DNA from: Saprospiraceae bacterium
GTDB taxonomy: Bacteria > Bacteroidota > Bacteroidia > Chitinophagales > Saprospiraceae
Assembly: GCA_016717265.1 (NCBI GenBank)
Contig: JADKFX010000001.1
Span: 3,873,501 to 3,937,500 of the forward strand
Direction: 5' to 3'
DNA: 64,000 nucleotides
Shown piece by piece: positions 43,512 to 54,200 of the stretch. The position numbers and the translations under genes were made by a program. Positions within the stretch are counted from its first letter, which is position 1. The number at the start of each line of letters is the position of its first letter. Under the pieces are notes generated by a model. The model did no database searches. It was not told where the DNA came from and worked only from the letters and a program-made list of their open reading frames with translations.

Positions 43512-43850
43512 ATGAGGAATAAAAAGAACGAAACGATTACTCTCAAGAAAGGACCAAAAGAAGTTCAATTAGACTACTCTGATTTAAGGAGGGCTGTATT
43601 GGTGCTTCGTGCTGTTAATCACAAACTTCGCCAAAGAGTGATTGACTTGCTCGAGGAGAACGATACGATGACTGTCACAGACATCTACATTAAACTTCGA
43701 TTGGAACAATCGGTAGCCTCACAACATTTAGCTATTTTGAGAAGAGCGGGAGTTGTCGCAACAGAGAGACAGGGTAAATTTATTTACTATTCTCTCGATA
43801 GGGACAGACTAAACCAAATCTCCAAATTGGTGGAGGATTTGGCTGGGTAA
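43512..43850 (+). CDS. ArsR-family winged-helix transcriptional regulator (first of two)
   Basis: The 112-residue protein has the ArsR winged-helix region at about 30-100 (NHKLRQRVIDLLEEND, EQSVASQHLAILRRAGVVAT, GKFIYYSLD). The metal-sensing ELCVCDL motif of classical ArsR/SmtB is absent: the matching helix has MTVTDIYIKL and the protein has no Cys. It is therefore probably not a metal sensor. It is 176 bp upstream of a paralogous gene. No target gene is adjacent, so a global or auto-regulatory role is possible. Confidence 0.88.
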   Translation: MRNKKNETITLKKGPKEVQLDYSDLRRAVLVLRAVNHKLRQRVIDLLEENDTMTVTDIYIKLRLEQSVASQHLAILRRAGVVATERQGKFIYYSLDRDRLNQISKLVEDLAG

Positions 43851-43932
43851 AATCCCAGCAAACCATGGATCTTGATCAGGCAATAGTACACACTGCAAGC
43901 TTACTAACTGATTTACAGTACCTTAATAAATA

Positions 43933-43955
43933 AAATAAATATTTAATATTTATTT
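43933..43955 (+). promoter_or_regulatory. 23-bp palindrome, probable operator before second ArsR gene
   Basis: AAATAAATATT and AATATTTATTT form a perfect 11-bp inverted repeat around one central base. It sits 71 bp before the ATG at 44027, just upstream of CATCTTTG, a one-base variant of the -7 element. Such AT-rich palindromes are typical ArsR-family operators. Confidence 0.55.
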
Positions 43956-44026
43956 GCAAATTCAAATAATCTTCTCATCTTTGTTCTGTTAAGGTCAACT
44001 ACGAAAATCAAAATAAGATACTCTCG

Positions 44027-44347
44027 ATGAAGAAGATTAAGGTTACATTTAATCCTGTCCAACTCGATTATTCCTGTGAGCTCATGCGCGCTTTGGCGCA
44101 TCCGCTACGGTTGAAAATTCTAGAGTTTATTGACAGGAATGGCTCCGTAAATGTTAATAAGATTTACTCAAGCCTCAAAATTGAACAATCCGTTACCTCT
44201 CAACACCTCAGTATTCTCCGAATAACCGGTGTCATTTCCACAGAAAAATTAGGCAAATTCGTGCATTGCAGCATTAATTATCCTTGTCTTGAAAAAGCCG
44301 AAAAAGCTGTAAACAACTTTTTAGGTAGAACACAAGCACAGGCTTAA
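44027..44347 (+). CDS. ArsR-family winged-helix transcriptional regulator (second of two)
   Basis: The 106-residue protein is a paralogue of the preceding regulator: VQLDYSCELMRALAHPLRL, then IEQSVTSQHLSILRITGVIS and GKFVHCSINY. It keeps the wing and recognition helix and lacks the CxC metal motif. Three scattered Cys (in YSCEL, VHCS and PCLEK) are present, but their spacing does not match known metal sites. It stands downstream of the palindrome at 43933 and before an intergenic stem-loop. Autoregulation is likely by analogy. Confidence 0.88.
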   Translation: MKKIKVTFNPVQLDYSCELMRALAHPLRLKILEFIDRNGSVNVNKIYSSLKIEQSVTSQHLSILRITGVISTEKLGKFVHCSINYPCLEKAEKAVNNFLGRTQAQA

Positions 44348-44368
44348 TATAGTCTACATTAGCTTTAG

Positions 44369-44407
44369 GATAAGCTTTTGCTTTGCAAGGCGGAGTAAAA
44401 GCTTATC
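44369..44407. repeat. Intergenic 11-bp stem-loop between convergent genes
   Basis: GATAAGCTTTT (44369-44379) and AAAAGCTTATC (44397-44407) are perfectly complementary with a 17-nt loop. Further pairing (TAGCTT with AAGCTA) lies just outside. It is between the second ArsR stop and the lspA stop, but no T run follows on either strand, so a terminator role is uncertain. Confidence 0.55.
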
Positions 44408-44531
44408 AGAAGCTAGGTTAAACCTGGCTTGTAAATTCGAAATTGAAATTTAAATTGGGCGGTTATATTAAGTGATTATTCATATTAAGCACTCCATTAT
44501 AACATTCTAAATGGTCTGAGCTTTAACGGAT

Positions 44532-45164
44532 TCACTTGGCTTCAGCAGGTTGTTTTAATTTTTTATAGAAGATAAAAAATAAGCAAATGCCACAAAATAT
44601 GGAGGAATCGGCTACATTAAATACGGGTCTGAAAAACTCAAACTCCTCGCCTCCCCAGAATGGAATCCAATTTGGAAAATGGCTATTAATCATTGGAAAA
44701 TAAAACATATCAACCACTTTTCCCATAAGGAAAGAGGCATAACCACCATCGGGTGGGAATAACACCGCTTGTCCTCCATGATATGGAGACGCTGAAAAAA
44801 TGATTCCATAAAAAAGGGAATCGATAATATTTCCTAATGCTCCAGCCAAAATCATTGAGAATGAAATTATCAAGCCGAAATATTCATTCGATTTGATCAT
44901 CCTATAGAGTAAATAAAATAAAAAGCTAACTGCTACCAAGCGAAATAAACTGAGGATCAGCTTTCCATATGAGCCCCCTAGACTTAATCCAAAAGCCATG
45001 CCCTCATTTTCAACAAAATGAATTCTTGCCCAACTTAATCCAAAGATTAGGAATTCTTCACCCTGTTCCATATGGGTTTTAACCCAAATTTTTGAAGCCT
45101 GGTCAATAATTAAAATCAACACAATGGTGATTGCCGATAGTGAAAATAAATTTTTAGACTGCAT
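44532..45164 (-). CDS. lspA: Lipoprotein signal peptidase II
   Basis: The 210-residue inner-membrane aspartyl protease has four membrane segments (about 10-28, 65-88, 95-115, 180-202). The catalytic Asp pair lies in GNIIDSLFYG and FNVADSSIFCG. NEGMAFGL at about 54-61 is the conserved N-[ED]G-x-[AS]FG block. It removes lipoprotein signal peptides at the lipobox Cys, which the PstS and other lipoproteins here carry. Insertions between the second and fourth segments make it longer than the usual about 165 residues, as often in Bacteroidota. Confidence 0.94.
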   Translation of the reverse strand: MQSKNLFSLSAITIVLILIIDQASKIWVKTHMEQGEEFLIFGLSWARIHFVENEGMAFGLSLGGSYGKLILSLFRLVAVSFLFYLLYRMIKSNEYFGLIISFSMILAGALGNIIDSLFYGIIFSASPYHGGQAVLFPPDGGYASFLMGKVVDMFYFPMINSHFPNWIPFWGGEEFEFFRPVFNVADSSIFCGICLFFIFYKKLKQPAEAK

Positions 45165-45427
45165 TTAATGGCAAAATTATACGATTTATATAGAATCGTT
45201 AAAAAAAGAAAACTAAATGAAAAACTGAAAACTGAAAACTTTAATTTATGTATTCATAAATTAAAATAATAAAAATGTAACTATCTGATTATCAACATGA
45301 ATATAATTTTATTATTACTAATGATCAGGTCCTTTACTAATAATAATAAAAATCAAATTATTTGACGAGACATCAAACCCGAATCCATAAAACAAAAAAG
45401 TTGATTCATTTTAAAATTAACTATGCT

Positions 45428-47014
45428 CTACCTTAAAATCTCGATTTTTTCTGATTGAATAAAATTCTTTCCTGTGATTTCAACAATATACATTCCATTT
45501 GGAATCGTAGTTGGTATTTGTAAAATATACTGTGCATTTTCATTCGCTTCAAAAATACAGTTTGCAAAAGATTGCCCATTGACATCAAGCAGTTTGAACT
45601 TGCATTTATCTACTTTGGTAATCCTGCTTAGAAAATATAATTGATTACCTATTATTGGATTAGGATAGAATTTAAATGCTGAGATCCTTCCCTTTAAAAT
45701 CTCATTATTATTTACTGTTATATTGCATCCTGGTACAATACAACCATCCGTATCAAAATGTAATAACCAAGGTTTTGTTGTTTGAGATTTACGATCACCA
45801 ACAAAACCTGGAACAACATAGGTGTTAAAGGGGGTTGGGGTGATTGGGTGCATTTCTACACTCCAGGAGCTTTGATCTGGACCTAATGCATAATACTTTT
45901 TATACCATAAGCTATCTCCGTTCGGGCCCACTTTAAACAGAATACCATATGCAGTAGAGTCCCTTGGGGCTTGAGAAACATCTCCAGAAGCAATGTATCC
46001 GCTGCCATCCATACATTTTACAAGTGAATAATGTGAAAACAGCTTCATATTATTTGGATTTGGAGCTTGTATTCGAGTTGACCATATTAAGGTATCCCAT
46101 TCAGGGCTAAATTTCATTATATATGCTATTACATTATCTGTAATCGGACCATTTTGTTTTTCAATGTTTTTATCTATCTGGATGACCCAGGTTAAATCTG
46201 GATTTTTGATAATTGCATAATGCTCAAAACCTGCAAATGAAAAATTTAATAATTCCTTTTTTACTAATAATTTTTGAATTTTGTGCGTCAAATCAAATTT
46301 TATAAAAGCGGGATAGATCGTATCGGTAGCTTTATTCATTACATATCCGACCAATTCAATATTCTCATTAATTTGGCAAAATATTTTTTTAGGAACAAAA
46401 TAATAAAATGGATAAACATTAAAATCAAATTGATCCCTTATATTAAATAAAGAATCCAATATTAATATTTTTGCATATCTTACTTTGTCTTTTTGAATTG
46501 AATTAATCAATAAAATCCTATTAGGATGCTCTAAAAACCCACCAAAAATTGTTATACCTGTTCCAGAATCCTTTGGTACTTGAATTTCCTTTGCACGAAT
46601 AATATCCCCATTCTTTATATTAAGCTCATATATTACAGGACTATATAACAGAGAATCTTTTGGATATGAATAAATATAATGGTAATAAATGGAATCATTC
46701 TTCTTGATAAATGGAAGTCGGTATAATATGAATGGAGAAACAGTCGTTGGTATCAAATTTTTTTGAAACAATAGCTTTCCGGTATAGTCAAATCGAGCAA
46801 AATATGCTTGAATTTTATATTGGCTGCTATCTCCGTTTTCATAATAAGGATAGTTTCCTAAAACTGCGATTCCATTAGAATCTGCTGCAGCTACAAAAAG
46901 AATGGATTGTCCTTTATCTCCACCTTTTATTGGAGGAATAATACTGAAAAGGGTTTGACACAAAACGGGTATTCCAAAACAAATAAAAACTATTATACAA
47001 ATAGTTGATTTCAT
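45428..47014 (-). CDS. Secreted protein with type A T9SS sorting domain
   Basis: The 528-residue protein has a signal peptide (MKSTICIIVFICFGIPVLCQ). The body is rich in beta-strand and Tyr/Trp and may be a beta-propeller-like fold (repeating blocks such as GGFLEHPNRILLINSI, SGDVSQAPRDSTAYG), but I cannot assign a family. It ends with a type A sorting domain (FYPNPIIGNQLYFL, IPNGMYIVEITG). It lies 45 bp after the M43 metalloprotease gene on the same strand and is probably cotranscribed. Confidence 0.75.
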   Translation of the reverse strand: MKSTICIIVFICFGIPVLCQTLFSIIPPIKGGDKGQSILFVAAADSNGIAVLGNYPYYENGDSSQYKIQAYFARFDYTGKLLFQKNLIPTTVSPFILYRLPFIKKNDSIYYHYIYSYPKDSLLYSPVIYELNIKNGDIIRAKEIQVPKDSGTGITIFGGFLEHPNRILLINSIQKDKVRYAKILILDSLFNIRDQFDFNVYPFYYFVPKKIFCQINENIELVGYVMNKATDTIYPAFIKFDLTHKIQKLLVKKELLNFSFAGFEHYAIIKNPDLTWVIQIDKNIEKQNGPITDNVIAYIMKFSPEWDTLIWSTRIQAPNPNNMKLFSHYSLVKCMDGSGYIASGDVSQAPRDSTAYGILFKVGPNGDSLWYKKYYALGPDQSSWSVEMHPITPTPFNTYVVPGFVGDRKSQTTKPWLLHFDTDGCIVPGCNITVNNNEILKGRISAFKFYPNPIIGNQLYFLSRITKVDKCKFKLLDVNGQSFANCIFEANENAQYILQIPTTIPNGMYIVEITGKNFIQSEKIEILR

Positions 47015-47059
47015 AAGTTATTTTTTTGGGTTATTAAAAATTCCTTTTGATTTGACTAT

Positions 47060-50020
47060 TTATTTGAATATTACTTTGCTGGCTTCAATCTGATTTCCGG
47101 TTAAATCATATATTCTAATAAAATAAATCGAACCACGCAAAAGTGAAGGCAAACAGAGATATTCGTTCAATTTACATTCAGCATTAAATACCTTCTTGCC
47201 TTGGTTGTCATAAATACCAATCTTAAAGTTTAATTCTGAATATTCATTTTCAGATAACCTGATTTGGAAACAATCTTCAAATGGATTTGGGATAATTTTA
47301 AAATGCGATGCTTCTTTCTTTTTACCGGCTTTAGATTTGGAAGCATAAGGCCATAAAGGCAGAGGCCAATCAATTTGTATGCTATAATACGCATTTAGCC
47401 AGGCCCTAAGTTCATTTGAATAATCACCATAAGATTGATGAGCAATTGAATTTAAACCTTGCAATTGTTCTAGTGATAATGCATAAATATTTACAGAATC
47501 TGAAACAAAGTCGGCAAGCATTTGGGCTGCATTTACTAAGACCTGAAAGTCATTATTAGCTTCTAAACTGATACCAGATACTAAAGCAATTGCTTCAAAA
47601 TTTTCGTTATTCCAAAGTTCACTGATTTGATTTAAAGTTATTAACTCTGGATCTAATTTGTTAACCCAGTCAAGATATAGTTGCGATTGCAGATTTATTG
47701 CTCTCAAACAACGAAGCGCTTTACTTGAAATTGCTGATTTTTGAAAAGAAAGCTCACTGATTTGTCCTTTTAAAATTACAATTTGAATCGAATCTATTTC
47801 CGTTTCCAGTTCTTGATTCTGTAAAACTAATTGATAGTTTAGCGAATCCCATGTCTGCAAGAGTTGAATGGTATCACAATCCTCAATTTGATTATTATCA
47901 TATTGTCTAACTCCTGATTTATAATCATATAAACAAGTAGCTATAGGTAAATCAGATTCACCTCCTTTAAATTCTCCTTGATATTGAAATTCTTCAAGTG
48001 GATTTTGTTGATCAAAATAATTTGTTATTTCTTGTCTTGGATCCGCTGAATTCATAGTAGGACTTGTGCTTGCAACATGCTGATTTCCTGAAGACATATT
48101 TTTACTACCCCAACTTGCCTTTAAAGGATACGCATTTGCTGCTACAGCATTTGTCCCATCAGTTTGCCAACGATTGCATATTGCATTGGTTAAACTTTGT
48201 GCATTGTACAATTCTAGCTGGCTTCCATAAAATAAGTTATTGCTAAATAGATAGTCGTTTTGTGGTGAAATTATTAAAACATTAAATTTAAAATTATTAG
48301 AAAGCCAATTTCCTGAACTTATACCAGTTGCACTTATAGAACCATGTATATAATTCTTATATACATACACATCTTTACATCCCTGTATTCGTATTGCCTG
48401 ATATTTATCATAACTAGAAATCAGATCTGAATTTTGAATCACCAATCCTGAACCAGAACTACCAAAGGATTCTTGAAATCCTCCTGTGATTTTATCCTGC
48501 TCTTTTTCTATAACTGTTTGAAAAGATTCTATTCGTGATTTTGAAATATACAAGGCACCGTAATAAGAAAAAATACCTGTATTCATTCCTGAACCCGAGA
48601 TGATACTATTTATAATTGATCCTCTGCAATTATTAAGGTAAATTTCACGCAATGCTTTACTTGCACTTGCATCAATTAAACTATTATTCGTAATAAGCAA
48701 TCCTTGAAGGCCATTTCTGGCATATATTCCAAGACCATTATTTCTAAATACACTATTACTAAATTCGATTTTATCAAAATTAAATGCATTTATACCGTTC
48801 TCTGAATACTCTATTATTGAATTACCTAAAACTCGAAGTGCCGGTCCATTTGGAAGTCCAGATCCTGTAGTATATGGGTATAAATAGATACCATCCCAAT
48901 TGCCAAGCTTGGATAATCCTGGACAATTGGGATATGGGCCATCCTGCTTTGTTATTTTATAATTTATTAAGGTCAACGAACCACTTCCTTCAATCAGTAT
49001 TTTCTGATTCTTACAAAGTTGCATTGTTCCATTTTGCCAAATTGTTGGTTGATCTATAATAATATCCGAATTCTGGCAATCCACCGGATTGAAATAAGGA
49101 TCATTTTCACAATCTGTTACCACCGCTGCCTGGAATGAATTAACTATAAATTCATGCATTACTTCATACTGTCCATTTGTAAATTTTTTCTCCTTGCAAT
49201 TGCCATAGTATGACATCCAATTATCTAAAGGAATTGTCCAATCCAAAGTAGTATCATTACAATCATCTGGATACGAATTAATTTCTTGCTTTTGGAGACA
49301 AGCTGAATTATTAAACCAATCCCATTCATCTGCTAAACCATCATTATCTAAATCCATTGTATAGGCGTCTGCAGGGGTATCTGCTATGCCATCACTTTGA
49401 TGTCCATTAAGATTTGTTCCATCTTTGCATTCCCATGGATGTTCAAATGGTGTTCTGTAATAATCCGGATTACCTTTTCCAAAGGTATGCCACAATCCAA
49501 GGGTATGACCCAATTCATGAACTAAAGTTGGAATAGGTCCAGCAGACATTAATATATTATCTCCACGAATTCCTGCACCTCCACCAAATTTGGAAGTAGC
49601 ATAAATATTGATTGCATTAGCATCATATCCAAATAAACCAGGATTATTCCTAATTTTATACCAAGCAGCAAAACCGGAAGGTATTGTATCTTGGCCTAAA
49701 TCAACTACATCCGGACAATCACCATCAAATGTAAAATGTATATTTCCTGATTCATATGCAGTATTAAGTCCATTTAACCAATCTGCATAAATCCGTTCTG
49801 ATGGAACTGTTTCAGATGTAGGACGATTCTCTTTAACAAAATGAAATTTTATCTTAATACAAACTTTAGGAAATTGTGAAGGATTGGAATTGGGATCTAT
49901 AAATGATTTTGATAACGCTCCAATTTTAGAAGCATCGCAGGGTTCTCCAGATTGACTTAAACCAATACAATTACATATTAAAATAATCATATATATATAT
50001 ATATATGATTTATAAAACAT
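47060..50020 (-). CDS. Secreted M43-type zinc metalloprotease with beta-helix and type A T9SS sorting domain
   Basis: I prefer the ATG at 50020 (MFYKSYIYIYMIILICNCIG, a signal peptide) to the upstream ATG at 50095, which adds 25 residues. In the longer numbering the zinc motif is HELGHTLGLWH (His193, His197, His203) and the Met-turn lies in WMSYYGNC. This is the pappalysin/cytophagalysin (M43) pattern, with a calcium-rich stretch (DLDNDGLADEWDWFN). A right-handed beta-helix-like region follows (about 340-690), then helices and a type A sorting domain (IIPNPFEDCFQI, RGSIYFIRIYD). It is expected to be an extracellular protease. The signal sequence is encoded by a TA repeat. Confidence 0.88.
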   Translation of the reverse strand: MFYKSYIYIYMIILICNCIGLSQSGEPCDASKIGALSKSFIDPNSNPSQFPKVCIKIKFHFVKENRPTSETVPSERIYADWLNGLNTAYESGNIHFTFDGDCPDVVDLGQDTIPSGFAAWYKIRNNPGLFGYDANAINIYATSKFGGGAGIRGDNILMSAGPIPTLVHELGHTLGLWHTFGKGNPDYYRTPFEHPWECKDGTNLNGHQSDGIADTPADAYTMDLDNDGLADEWDWFNNSACLQKQEINSYPDDCNDTTLDWTIPLDNWMSYYGNCKEKKFTNGQYEVMHEFIVNSFQAAVVTDCENDPYFNPVDCQNSDIIIDQPTIWQNGTMQLCKNQKILIEGSGSLTLINYKITKQDGPYPNCPGLSKLGNWDGIYLYPYTTGSGLPNGPALRVLGNSIIEYSENGINAFNFDKIEFSNSVFRNNGLGIYARNGLQGLLITNNSLIDASASKALREIYLNNCRGSIINSIISGSGMNTGIFSYYGALYISKSRIESFQTVIEKEQDKITGGFQESFGSSGSGLVIQNSDLISSYDKYQAIRIQGCKDVYVYKNYIHGSISATGISSGNWLSNNFKFNVLIISPQNDYLFSNNLFYGSQLELYNAQSLTNAICNRWQTDGTNAVAANAYPLKASWGSKNMSSGNQHVASTSPTMNSADPRQEITNYFDQQNPLEEFQYQGEFKGGESDLPIATCLYDYKSGVRQYDNNQIEDCDTIQLLQTWDSLNYQLVLQNQELETEIDSIQIVILKGQISELSFQKSAISSKALRCLRAINLQSQLYLDWVNKLDPELITLNQISELWNNENFEAIALVSGISLEANNDFQVLVNAAQMLADFVSDSVNIYALSLEQLQGLNSIAHQSYGDYSNELRAWLNAYYSIQIDWPLPLWPYASKSKAGKKKEASHFKIIPNPFEDCFQIRLSENEYSELNFKIGIYDNQGKKVFNAECKLNEYLCLPSLLRGSIYFIRIYDLTGNQIEASKVIFK
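49990..50007. repeat. Nine-unit AT dinucleotide tract inside the signal-peptide codons
   Basis: Eighteen bases of alternating A and T encode YIYIYM at the start of the M43 metalloprotease. A gain or loss of one unit would shift the frame a few codons after the preferred start. Confidence 0.85.
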
Positions 50021-50283
50021 TGTATTTTGGTTAAGTTGTAATCTTGAAAGCAATTTTAGATTTTCCATAGCTCTAATTTTAAATTTATAAAACATTTCCT
50101 GTAAATATAAGAAATTGAATCGATTTTTAAAAGCTAAAATAGAATATCATCATCTTATCAAATTACTTTAAACTTTTCAATTTTGATAACGATATTCATT
50201 TTAAAGAATTGCAAATAATACAGCAATTAGATTATAATTTACAGCTTTGAAAAACTCAAATCACTAAAAATTGTTTTAGTTCC

Positions 50284-51159
50284 ATGCAAGAATTCAGAAC
50301 AATAGAAAAGATAATACCTCCACCAAAACCACATATGGTTGGTGATGGTTTTAGGGTCCACCATTTCTTTCCAGGCAATGGGTTTAATGATTTGCACAGA
50401 ATGAGCCCTTTTTTTATGTTGGATTACAATTCAAAATTTGAATTTAGTCCAAGTGAGAACCCCAGAGGTGTCGGAGTCCACCCACACCGCGGATTTGAGA
50501 CTGTTAGCATTTCATTTCAAGGCAAAATTGCCCATCATGATAGTGCTGGTAATCATGGTATTATTCAAGATGGTGATGTTCAATGGATGACAGCTGGTTC
50601 AGGCGTTTTACATAAGGAATATCATGAAAAAGAATTTAGCAAACAAGGCGGAATTTTTCATATGGCCCAACTGTGGGTAAATCTTCCAGCTCAATTTAAA
50701 ATGACTACTCCCCGCTATCAGGAAATCACTAAATCAGATATTGCTATATATCCTTTAAATGGTGGAATTGTTGAAATCATTGCCGGAGAATACCAAGGTG
50801 TAAAGGGTCCGGCTAAAACCTTTAGTCCGGTGTTACTTTATAAAATTACCTTACAAGCAGGTGGCATTTTTGAAACTACAATTGAAGAATCCTTTAATTG
50901 CTGTATGCTGATAATAGAAGGAGAGGCAAGCTATTTCAGTGAAGAACTTGCTACCCAAGATCACCTGGTTTTGTTTAAAAATGATGGCCATAAAGTTCAA
51001 TTTATAAGCAAATCCGGAGCTACGATGTTATTTATGGCAGGAGAACCCATTCATGAGCCCATTGCAGCATATGGACCCTTTGTAATGAATACTGAGGCGG
51101 AAATTCAAGAAGCATTTTTAGATTTTCGAAATGGAAAATTTGGCTATCTTGATGAATAA
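50284..51159 (+). CDS. Pirin family protein
   Basis: The 291-residue bicupin begins with FRVHHFFPGNGFNDLHRMSP-type text. The metal-binding first cupin carries HPHRGFETVSI (about 76-86) and HHDSAGNHG. GDVQWMTAGSGVLHKEYHE is the pirin signature. Iron-binding quercetinase-like or regulatory roles are known in the family; neither can be chosen here. It is divergent from the protease gene and 81 bp upstream of the paralogue array, but with no sign of functional linkage. Confidence 0.93.
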   Translation: MQEFRTIEKIIPPPKPHMVGDGFRVHHFFPGNGFNDLHRMSPFFMLDYNSKFEFSPSENPRGVGVHPHRGFETVSISFQGKIAHHDSAGNHGIIQDGDVQWMTAGSGVLHKEYHEKEFSKQGGIFHMAQLWVNLPAQFKMTTPRYQEITKSDIAIYPLNGGIVEIIAGEYQGVKGPAKTFSPVLLYKITLQAGGIFETTIEESFNCCMLIIEGEASYFSEELATQDHLVLFKNDGHKVQFISKSGATMLFMAGEPIHEPIAAYGPFVMNTEAEIQEAFLDFRNGKFGYLDE

Positions 51160-51240
51160 ACTAATTATAAATTGTAAAATAAAAATATATGCTGAGTTAC
51201 AGAATTATTCTCAACTTTATGGTTCTGTATCCCTATAAGT

Positions 51241-54200
51241 GTGAAAAAACTGCTACTATCAGCAATACTATTAGTTTATGTTTTAGGTATAAATTCCCAA
51301 TTGGGAATATTGTACCCTATTAAAACGAATGAATTAAAAGGCGGCGGTGGCTGTTGTTGCGGTCAGTTTAATGAGATTTTCTTTCCAAATCTGGATTTTG
51401 AAGCCGGACCTTCGCCTTCTCCAAATACCTTTTTTACTTATGGGGTTGGCTCAAATTTTGGAGGCTGGACGGTAACCCGAGCAACCATAGACCATTGTGA
51501 TGGAGGCGTTGGTAACTTAGGTGCTGGAAATCCAAATGGCTCCAGCTTTTTCATAGACCTCCACGGGTCACCAGGTTTTGGTGCTATTTCTTATGATTTG
51601 TTTGGCCTTACTCCCGGAAACCAGTATCGGATTGACTTTTGGACTGCTCAAAATGGTGGTGGATTTTCATCAGATGGTACTTTGAAAATAGCAAATGGTG
51701 TTTGGTTAAATGTTAGTTGGACGGTCAATGTTTCAGGTGCTGTTGCATGGCGCAAAGAATCTTATATGTTTACTGCTTTAGCAAGTGCTGCCACTATGGA
51801 GTTTAGTAGTACAGGGCCAATGAATTTTGCTGGAACACTGGTCGATGATATTCATATATTTGAATGCCCTGGCGATATTGAAATGCCAACTATAAATAAT
51901 TTGCAAAATGATCTTGAAGTTGAGTGTGAAAGTGAAGTTCCAAAAGTCCCAAAATTAGATGTATCCGATAATTGTGATCCAAATCCAATTATTAGTTTCA
52001 AAGAAACCAGAGAAAACATTGATCCGTGTACAAAAAAAATCACCCGGAAATGGGAAGTAAAAGATATCTGTGGAAATATAAACATAGAGGAACAAATAAT
52101 AGATGTTATTGATAAAACACCACCTCAATTTACAAAATTACCAGAAACAAAAATTGTATTCTGTGATAAAGATGTAGTCAAAGAATTTAATGACTGGATT
52201 AAAAAAAATGGAAACGGAACTGCCATGGATCTTTGTGGACCTGTTACCTGGCGAACAAGTTTTGATAGAATTCCAAAAAAATATTGCGACACAATACTTA
52301 CAGAGTTTATTGTTAAAGATCATTGCGGACAAGAAACCTCTGAATTTGCTTCTTTTATTGTTCGTGATACGAGCGCACCAAAATTTATAATTCTGGCACA
52401 ATCCAAAAATTATGTTTGTATTCCTAATACAATTGATTCTTTAAGAAACTGGCTAAAATTCTTTGGCTTTTCAAAAGTTAGTACCGACTGTGATACCGTA
52501 ATTCTTTCATCTAATTTTAATGGAGACACTACAAGAAATCCTCTTAAAGTTACTTTTTATGCAAAAGATCGTTGTGGAAATTCAGATAGCACAACCGCAA
52601 GTTTTTTATACCGAAGTAATAGCGATACTTTTAGAATTACCGAATACTCTTGTGCTTTTACAAGTAATACTATTGATACGAATAAATATACTGTGAATGG
52701 TTGTGATAGTATTGTCATTCATCAAAAAATAAAACGACTTTCTGATTCTACTTTGATTTCTTTAAATACCTGTGATCCAAAACAAAAATTAACCGACACA
52801 ATCTATTTACTCAATTCAAATGGTTGTGATTCTGTCATTTTTTACCAATATCAATTAAACGCTATTCATCAATCAGTCACTCAGAATTTTAGCTGTCTGA
52901 TTCAAAATACTTTTAATGATACCATTATTGTCTCCGGTCAATTTTGTGATTCTCTTTTAATTACTGAACATATTCCTTTGCGCAAGGATAGCACAAGCAT
53001 TCAGGATTTTAGCTGCGATTCAACAAAGCAAGGTGTTGTCGTCACAAATCTCAAAAATAATTTTGGCTGCGATAGTATTGTAACTGTAAATACAATTTTT
53101 ACTGCTCAACAAATTACACAACTTATCAAACAAGAATGTGGTCTTTCTAAAAATTATATTGACACCACCATTTTTAACTTTGGCAATTGTGATAGTCTCG
53201 TAATTACTTCTCACATCGCACTTCGTATAGACAGCAATTTTATACAAAGTGCTACTTGCGATCCAACTAAAACCGGATTCTTCACTAAAGCTTTCTTAAA
53301 TCAGCTAGGCTGCGATAGTATTGTTATTGAATCCATTCTTTTAAATCCTTCGGATTCGGTTTTTATTTCAAAAAATTCTTGTCTTCTTTCTCAGGCTGGC
53401 ACCATTACACAAAAACTGAGTAACCGTTTTGGTTGTGATAGTATTATTCAAACAACAACCAGCTTTCTTCCTGCAGATACCCTTTACTTGCAATTGAATA
53501 CTTGCAATCAAAATAATGTTCGTATCGATACCACAATATTTACAACAGCAACGTGTGATAGTTTAGTCATCACCGATATTCGTTTTACACCTGCTGACAC
53601 GAGCATTTCAAATTTGTTTACCTGCAACCCTTCGAACGTTGGGATCGATACTTTGATCTTTACAACCAACACCTGCGATAGTGTCGTTTTTCAAACTACA
53701 ACTTTGCTACCTTCGGACACGACCACAATTTTATTGACTTCTTGTTTGCCTGCTATGGTAGGATTGGATACTTTAATTCTTAATAATACTTTAGGATGTG
53801 ATAGCGTAATTTTTATGAATACTTCCTATGCGCCGTTGCAATTAAATTATCAACTGGATTCTATTCACTGTTTTAATCAAAACGATGGCGCCTTTAAAAT
53901 CCTAAATAGTACTGATTTTGGTTCACCCTTTGAAATTTATTTCAATAATACAATTCTTACAAATCAAAATCAAATCAATAATTTAGTTCCGGGTACCTAT
54001 GAAGTCTTTGTCAAAGACAATCAGGGTTGTTTGACCGATTCTGTTTTGTTTACATTAGAGAATCCAACGGAATTAATTACCGATTTAGGAAATGATCTCG
54101 AAGTTAAACAAGGAACTCGTGTGCAACTTAATTTAATATCCAATAAGAATTTACAAACTATTTTTTGGCAACCTACTAATATTTCCAATTGCGTTAGTTG

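Noticed and set aside
45172..45179. TAATTTTG as promoter of lspA
   Set aside because: It matches TAnnTTTG but sits only about 8 bp before the start codon, so the transcript would be almost leaderless; too weak to list.
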